From positions 29,045 through 93,044 of the IMG/VR virus record IMGVR_UViG_3300035703_000045: a stretch of DNA of 64,000 nt; one strand, 5' to 3'. Each line of letters starts with the position of its first letter. Position 1 is the first letter of the stretch. The position numbers and the translations under genes were made by a program. The DNA comes from a virus. The notes beneath the pieces were generated by a model. It was not told the origin of the DNA, did no database searches, and was given only the letters and a program-made list of their open reading frames with translations. Shown one piece after another: positions 60,139-64,000 of the stretch.

Positions 60139-60850
60139 CATCGTCTCCTAAGTGGTCGTGGGGATGGTCATGGTCATGTGGATGGTCATGGTCTTGTATG
60201 GGTGTAGAAGGATCTCCTTGCGGAGGCTCCATATCTGTATTCACAATAAACGAAGAGATAATCCATTTATCGTTAGTTATTGGAACACAAGATTCGTGCA
60301 GATGAGTCCACACAGCAGGAAACAAAACGATACGTCCTGCTTTAGGTGTTACATGTACGTTATGCAACGGGAAGTTTGTTTCTCCACCGTATTCCACATC
60401 ATTTAAATACATGACTGACGCAAGAACCCTATTGTGAACACGAGAACCGGGGAATGAATCAACATGGGGGCGGTAATACCCGTAGTTCTTGTAATACCGT
60501 TGAACTTGAAATCCGGTGTCTGCTACGGATATCCAGTTGTCAAGATGACGATATTGCTGTTTGTAAATTGCTACAGCAGAAAGCAAGTTACTGGAGAAAT
60601 GGTCTTCAAGATCTCGCCATTCAATACCCCATTGAATATTTAAATCCCTAAAAGCAACTTCTGAAAAGTTCATATCTTCAGTTGTTTTAGTTCGCCAGTC
60701 AACACCTCCAAGTGTTTTACCAGCATGAGATCTATCCCATACAGTCTTAAGTCTATTAACTAACTCAGAACATTTGTCTGGATTTATTAGTCCATCAAAA
60801 ACCGTGATAAGGCCAGCACTACCCGCTGGTTGTTGAACTTCTATCTGCAT
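60128..60850 (-). CDS. 2-oxoglutarate/Fe(II) oxygenase, prolyl 4-hydroxylase-like, with His/Asp tail
   Basis: 240 residues from the ATG at 60850 (GGAG 6 bases upstream); an earlier in-frame start is rejected. Core: YYRPHVDSFP (His129, Asp131), ASVMYLNDVEYGGETNF, AGRIVLFPAVWTHLHESCVP (His185) with Lys195 for 2OG. The C-terminus (about 217-237) is a His/Asp repeat, DHDHPHDHDHPHDHLGDDD, an unusual metal-binding-type tail. Likely hydroxylates a virion or host protein; the substrate is unknown. Overlaps the previous gene by 32 bases. Confidence 0.85.
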   Translation of the reverse strand: MQIEVQQPAGSAGLITVFDGLINPDKCSELVNRLKTVWDRSHAGKTLGGVDWRTKTTEDMNFSEVAFRDLNIQWGIEWRDLEDHFSSNLLSAVAIYKQQYRHLDNWISVADTGFQVQRYYKNYGYYRPHVDSFPGSRVHNRVLASVMYLNDVEYGGETNFPLHNVHVTPKAGRIVLFPAVWTHLHESCVPITNDKWIISSFIVNTDMEPPQGDPSTPIQDHDHPHDHDHPHDHLGDDDVQ

Positions 60851-61535
60851 CGTATTCTCCAATTGACCTAGTTGTAGAAATCTTTGTATACAGCCATTCA
60901 CTGAATTCATCGCTTAGTGGTGGTATTTGTGAAATGTCTGCCCTGTCCTGAGCGTTTGTGGAACCCGTCAAGAATTTACTTACCTTTTCTTCAGGAACCT
61001 CAGAAAGTAACCACTCTTTTATGTTTTCTGGTATCTGTAGAACTTCTACCATACCATGACTTACTTCAGCGATACGTTCTCTATTTCCTAACTCTGTGTA
61101 AGCAAAGTCCCACTCAAGGAGGAGCCGAAACACTTCTTGAAGAGTTCGTGCTGAATCGCTATGGGGTTCTTTAATAGTCCGTACTTCATCCTCTGGATCA
61201 AGCATTTCAAAGTACATAATATGCCCGTATGGTAGTGCCTCAATAACAGGAAATATTGCTGTTATTTTCCCAAATGCAATGTAATGGTGACCTGTAAGAG
61301 GGTACGGTTCTTCACTCTTTCCGCATGAACATTTATCACCAAGCCACGAATGGAACCCCTGTGGCCCCTTTCGTGAGGTTGCATCACAACGAGTTGATTC
61401 ACCGTCCGTTACTTGAATATTCCTAATAGGGACGTGTTGGGCAATACCAAATGTTCCTACGTCGTCCGTGTCTCCAACGATCTTTTCCCAGAACCCTATT
61501 GTCCCGTGTTCTTTTGTAAAATCACTTAGTTTCAT
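60819..61535 (-). CDS. hypothetical protein with Cys-His patch
   Basis: 238 residues. GFHSWLGDKCSCGKSEEPYP (about 60-79) suggests a metal or structural site; the rest is mixed alpha/beta with an acidic helix near the C-terminus. Lies between collar fibre and hydroxylase. No family recognised; could be a fibre-related accessory or chaperone. Confidence 0.6.
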   Translation of the reverse strand: MKLSDFTKEHGTIGFWEKIVGDTDDVGTFGIAQHVPIRNIQVTDGESTRCDATSRKGPQGFHSWLGDKCSCGKSEEPYPLTGHHYIAFGKITAIFPVIEALPYGHIMYFEMLDPEDEVRTIKEPHSDSARTLQEVFRLLLEWDFAYTELGNRERIAEVSHGMVEVLQIPENIKEWLLSEVPEEKVSKFLTGSTNAQDRADISQIPPLSDEFSEWLYTKISTTRSIGEYDADRSSTTSG

Positions 61536-63181
61536 TATGACACCCGGATAATAAACACAATATCTACTGAAGGCACAGTGTGGGTATGAGACGGTGTGGA
61601 TGAGTTTATGGTACTAGCGTTACCAGCAGTAAACGAGGAGTTAACACTTCCAGCAGTAAATGACGAGTTTACGTTTCCAGCAGTAAATGACGAGTTAATT
61701 GATGTTGCGCTTGGGTTACCAGTGGTACCGCTAACGGAGTGATAGTGCAGTTGGTCAGTTTCTGCGTTAGGTATTGATTGCGCCCCAGTTCGTTGACCAA
61801 ATAATGACCATGTATGACTGTGGTCTCCACCACCACCAGTGTTGTTGTTTGCACCAGAGTTTGGTTTAAAGTAACTGTGAGTGTGGTTACCAGAGTTGCT
61901 TGTTCCTACGCCTGCCGCAGACCAGAAGTGGTAGTGGTAGTTGCTTTCGTTTCCGCTGTTAGCACTAAATGAGTGAGTGTGTGACGTAGCATTACCGGCG
62001 GTAAATGATGAGTTTACGCTACCTGCGGTAAACGATGAGTTTACGTTACCGGCTGTAAAAGACGAGTTGACACCATGGGTGTGTACATCCACAGCCGAAG
62101 ACGAATTAGAAGTTATAGTTGTCGGAACTGTAGGGGTACCTGTTGTCAACCCCTTTGGAACTCGTGCTGAGAATGAGGGAAGTTTAAAGTGGGTGGACCC
62201 AGCACCACCTGAACCATTGGTCAACGCCCCATAACGAGTTCCAATAACAGCGTATAACGCTCCATATGACGCAATGGCAAGTTCTGCTCCGTCACAAATA
62301 GCCCACCCTGTGGGAGCAGAGGATCCTGCGTACATTTGTACAGCACCAACAGGTGAAAATCCTGAGTACGCTGTGTCTACTGATACTGTTGCAGTAGACC
62401 CTTCAGACGGGGTATGAGAGACACTAATACCTGTTCCTGATGAAACATCCGACATGTAATTTCCTACGGTGTCGGTACCCAGATTAATTGCGTCGTTTAC
62501 CCACAAAGTGCCGTTGTATTTTAAGAAGTCACCTGATGCAGGAGCATTTGTTACGAGGTCAACATCATGAATCTCGTCTAATTCATAGCCATTTTGTGTG
62601 GCTACATATATAATTCCGTTGTTAGTTGCCCTTACAACAACACCTACATACACCAGATGTTCTGGTGCGTATGGTTTAGTAGTGGTATAACCACCATTTT
62701 CACCAAGGTATAGTGTCTGACCAGCGGTGTAGCCACTACTCAAGTCCATACCAGTCACATAACCACGGGTTACCACTGGACCATTTGCCCCAGCGGCTAT
62801 TGCCTCCGCCACTACTCCTACGGTTTTAGCCGAGGTTGAGTCTCCGTCATTATCGGCTCTCTTAACGCTTGCATGGTTACCCACATTACCGTATAGATAT
62901 ACAACTTCACCAATTTGTAGGGTGGTTGATTCGGCGTTGTTTACAAGACTGACAGTTGTTGGATATTCATTTATCCATGTTGACCCATCATAAACAAGTG
63001 TTTGATATTGTTCAGCGGATGAAACCGTAACATCGGATAGGTCGTCTAACGCAAGAGACCCAGATCCGGGGGCGGCAGGGGCAAACTTTGATCCGTTGTA
63101 TGAAAGGACGTTACCGGTGGACGCACCAGTAGTATCAATTTCAACCCCCTTAATAAAGAGGGACTTTAAAAAGTTAGCCAT
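61535..63181 (-). CDS. tail fibre with collar-like domain and HxH/SSFTAG repeats
   Basis: 548 residues. The shaft includes GYTAGQTLYLGENGGYTTTK. A tail-collar-like domain (about 277-345) reads SPVGAVQMYAGSSAPTGWAI, ICDGAELAIASYGALYAVIG, FKLPSFSARVPKG. Then come two arrays of the 9-residue repeat V/I-N-S-S-F-T-A-G-N/S and several HxH pairs (VHTHG, SHTHSF, NHTHSY, DHSHTW, LHYHSV, SHTHTV). Ends PSVDIVFIIRVS. HxH pairs suggest a metal-bound needle, as in T4 gp37. Likely receptor-binding. Confidence 0.83.
   Translation of the reverse strand: MANFLKSLFIKGVEIDTTGASTGNVLSYNGSKFAPAAPGSGSLALDDLSDVTVSSAEQYQTLVYDGSTWINEYPTTVSLVNNAESTTLQIGEVVYLYGNVGNHASVKRADNDGDSTSAKTVGVVAEAIAAGANGPVVTRGYVTGMDLSSGYTAGQTLYLGENGGYTTTKPYAPEHLVYVGVVVRATNNGIIYVATQNGYELDEIHDVDLVTNAPASGDFLKYNGTLWVNDAINLGTDTVGNYMSDVSSGTGISVSHTPSEGSTATVSVDTAYSGFSPVGAVQMYAGSSAPTGWAICDGAELAIASYGALYAVIGTRYGALTNGSGGAGSTHFKLPSFSARVPKGLTTGTPTVPTTITSNSSSAVDVHTHGVNSSFTAGNVNSSFTAGSVNSSFTAGNATSHTHSFSANSGNESNYHYHFWSAAGVGTSNSGNHTHSYFKPNSGANNNTGGGGDHSHTWSLFGQRTGAQSIPNAETDQLHYHSVSGTTGNPSATSINSSFTAGNVNSSFTAGSVNSSFTAGNASTINSSTPSHTHTVPSVDIVFIIRVS
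61619..61699 (-). repeat. 27-bp coding repeat array, 3 copies (C-terminal)
   Basis: Three in-frame units (61619-61645, 61646-61672, 61673-61699), each encoding V/I-NSSFTAG-N/S. Units differ by synonymous changes. Confidence 0.9.
61991..62071 (-). repeat. 27-bp coding repeat array, 3 copies (N-terminal)
   Basis: Three in-frame units (61991-62017, 62018-62044, 62045-62071) with the same peptide and the same unit order (N, S, N endings) as the other array 372 bp away, but different codons. Confidence 0.9.
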
Positions 63182-63203
63182 ACGGCTCCTTTAGAACGAC
63201 TTA

Positions 63204-64000
63204 TTAAGCAAGTATAACAACACGGTACTGGTTTGAAGTAGGTGCTGTTGCAAAAGATAGAGTTGTAGTTGTGCTTGTGTTAACAATATCAGCGTAAACG
63301 ACCTCGCCAGTTGACACTTCATAAACAGAGACAACAAGATCAGCAGTTGCTAGACCGTGTGTGATTGCATATGAAGTAGCACTTGTGCTGAGTGTTTCTG
63401 AGTGCTTCTTCTTTGACCACTGTGGTGCTGAACCGCTTGAGGTTAGTACATAGTCCGAAGTACCAATACCAAGGGTAGTCGTGGTAGAAGACCCACTTTG
63501 ATATACCAGCGATCCTGCGGCACCACCAGTTACGTTGGTAGCAGTAGTGGCAGTTGAGGCGTTACCAGTGTACTGAGAAGCCGAAAGAACTTGGGTACCA
63601 GCAATCTTAAGAACCTTGCCTGAAGCCAAATCAAGGTTTTCAGATAGGGTCCATGAAGACGTACTATTAGTGTATAGAATAGTCTTGTCTGTGGTTCCCT
63701 TAAGTGTGATACCGCCACCATCAGCACCTGCATCTGAAGGTGTATACACCCCAGTTGCTGTGCCGAGTTCAATGTTCTTGTCGTCAACAGTCAGAGTTGT
63801 ACTGTTGATTGTTGTAGTTGTGCCATTTACAACTAGGTCACCGTTAATAGTTGTAGTGCTGTTTGAGGCACCTATGTTAACGGCAGTAGCCGCACCAGCG
63901 AAGTTAACAGTGGTAGCGGTGGTATTGACTAGATCAAACGAGGTAGAAGCAGTTGTGATGCTAGTACTAATGGCTGGTGAGATGCTAAAGACCGCCTTAG
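63204..64000 (-). CDS. tail fibre protein, 5' end beyond the window
   Basis: The reading frame is open from 63204 to the window edge (64000), over 260 codons, with no stop; an internal GTG at 63749 is not the true start. N-terminal visible part is Thr/Asn/Ala-rich (FDLVNTTATTVNFAGAATAV, TTTIN repeats), followed by TLTVDDKNIELGTATG, ITLKGTTDKTILYT and TTLSFATAPTSNQYRVVILA at the C-terminus. The pattern is typical of long trimeric fibre shafts. Missing its start, so domain content upstream cannot be judged. Confidence 0.85.
   Translation of the reverse strand, partial: KAVFSISPAISTSITTASTSFDLVNTTATTVNFAGAATAVNIGASNSTTTINGDLVVNGTTTTINSTTLTVDDKNIELGTATGVYTPSDAGADGGGITLKGTTDKTILYTNSTSSWTLSENLDLASGKVLKIAGTQVLSASQYTGNASTATTATNVTGGAAGSLVYQSGSSTTTTLGIGTSDYVLTSSGSAPQWSKKKHSETLSTSATSYAITHGLATADLVVSVYEVSTGEVVYADIVNTSTTTTLSFATAPTSNQYRVVILA

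Noticed and set aside
60160-60200. Short GGTCATG-type repeats as iterons
   Set aside because: They encode the His/Asp tail of the oxygenase in frame and are too short and irregular for an origin.
63204-63749. Fibre gene starting at GTG 63749
   Set aside because: The frame stays open to the window end with fibre-like sequence, so this is an internal codon.

Overview
The window is a piece of a tailed-phage genome with a contractile tail (myovirus). It carries a tail sheath, tail tube, tape measure, gp25/gpJ/gpI-type baseplate genes, portal, major capsid protein and large terminase. Several genes point to an actinobacterial host: two WhiB-like iron-sulphur regulators, a DUF732-type lipoprotein, a SpoVS homologue and an HGT-type Cys motif. 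That host assignment is inference. I see no integrase, excision system or attachment site, and the phage looks lytic. GC content appears intermediate (not counted). I noticed no tRNA and no CRISPR array.

Almost everything is transcribed leftward (minus strand) in tightly packed operons with ATGA, TGATG and TAATG junctions. From high to low coordinates: 64.0-56.8 kb holds tail fibre and adhesin genes, an M15 endolysin and a prolyl-hydroxylase-like oxygenase. 56.8-46.9 kb is packaging and head (terminase, Gp88-like protein, phosphoesterase, portal, scaffold, capsid). 46.9-43.3 kb has a collar-type fibre and connector/neck genes. 42.6-28.7 kb is the tail: sheath, tube, a tail assembly chaperone with an apparent programmed frameshift, tape measure with two peptidoglycan hydrolase domains, and baseplate.

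A single rightward island at 27.3-28.6 kb encodes a Dps-like ferritin and four small, mostly Lys-rich proteins. It ends in tandem terminators. Left of it (27.2-12.1 kb) is the replication and recombination module: an initiator gene that contains four palindromic 22-bp iterons and an adjacent AT-rich stretch (a lambda-O-like origin candidate), DnaC-type loader, DnaB-type helicase, CHC2/Toprim primase, SNF2-type helicase, ssDNA-binding protein, family A DNA polymerase, RecA, Cas4-like nuclease and two PD-(D/E)XK resolvase candidates. A SpoVS homologue adjoins it.

The left end (11.8-0 kb) has a run of orphan small Pro/Gly/Ser-rich proteins, two of which share the same N-terminal peptide. It then has a coupled set with a tRNA-guanine-transglycosylase-like N-terminus, a HAD-like protein and a zinc-binding protein, followed by a MazG-like/DUF1599 protein, the two WhiB proteins, a cell-wall transglycosylase, a small HTH protein and a glycosyltransferase. 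Nine genes shorter than 60 codons were located by reading the gaps between larger genes. The fibre gene at the right edge runs out of the window.
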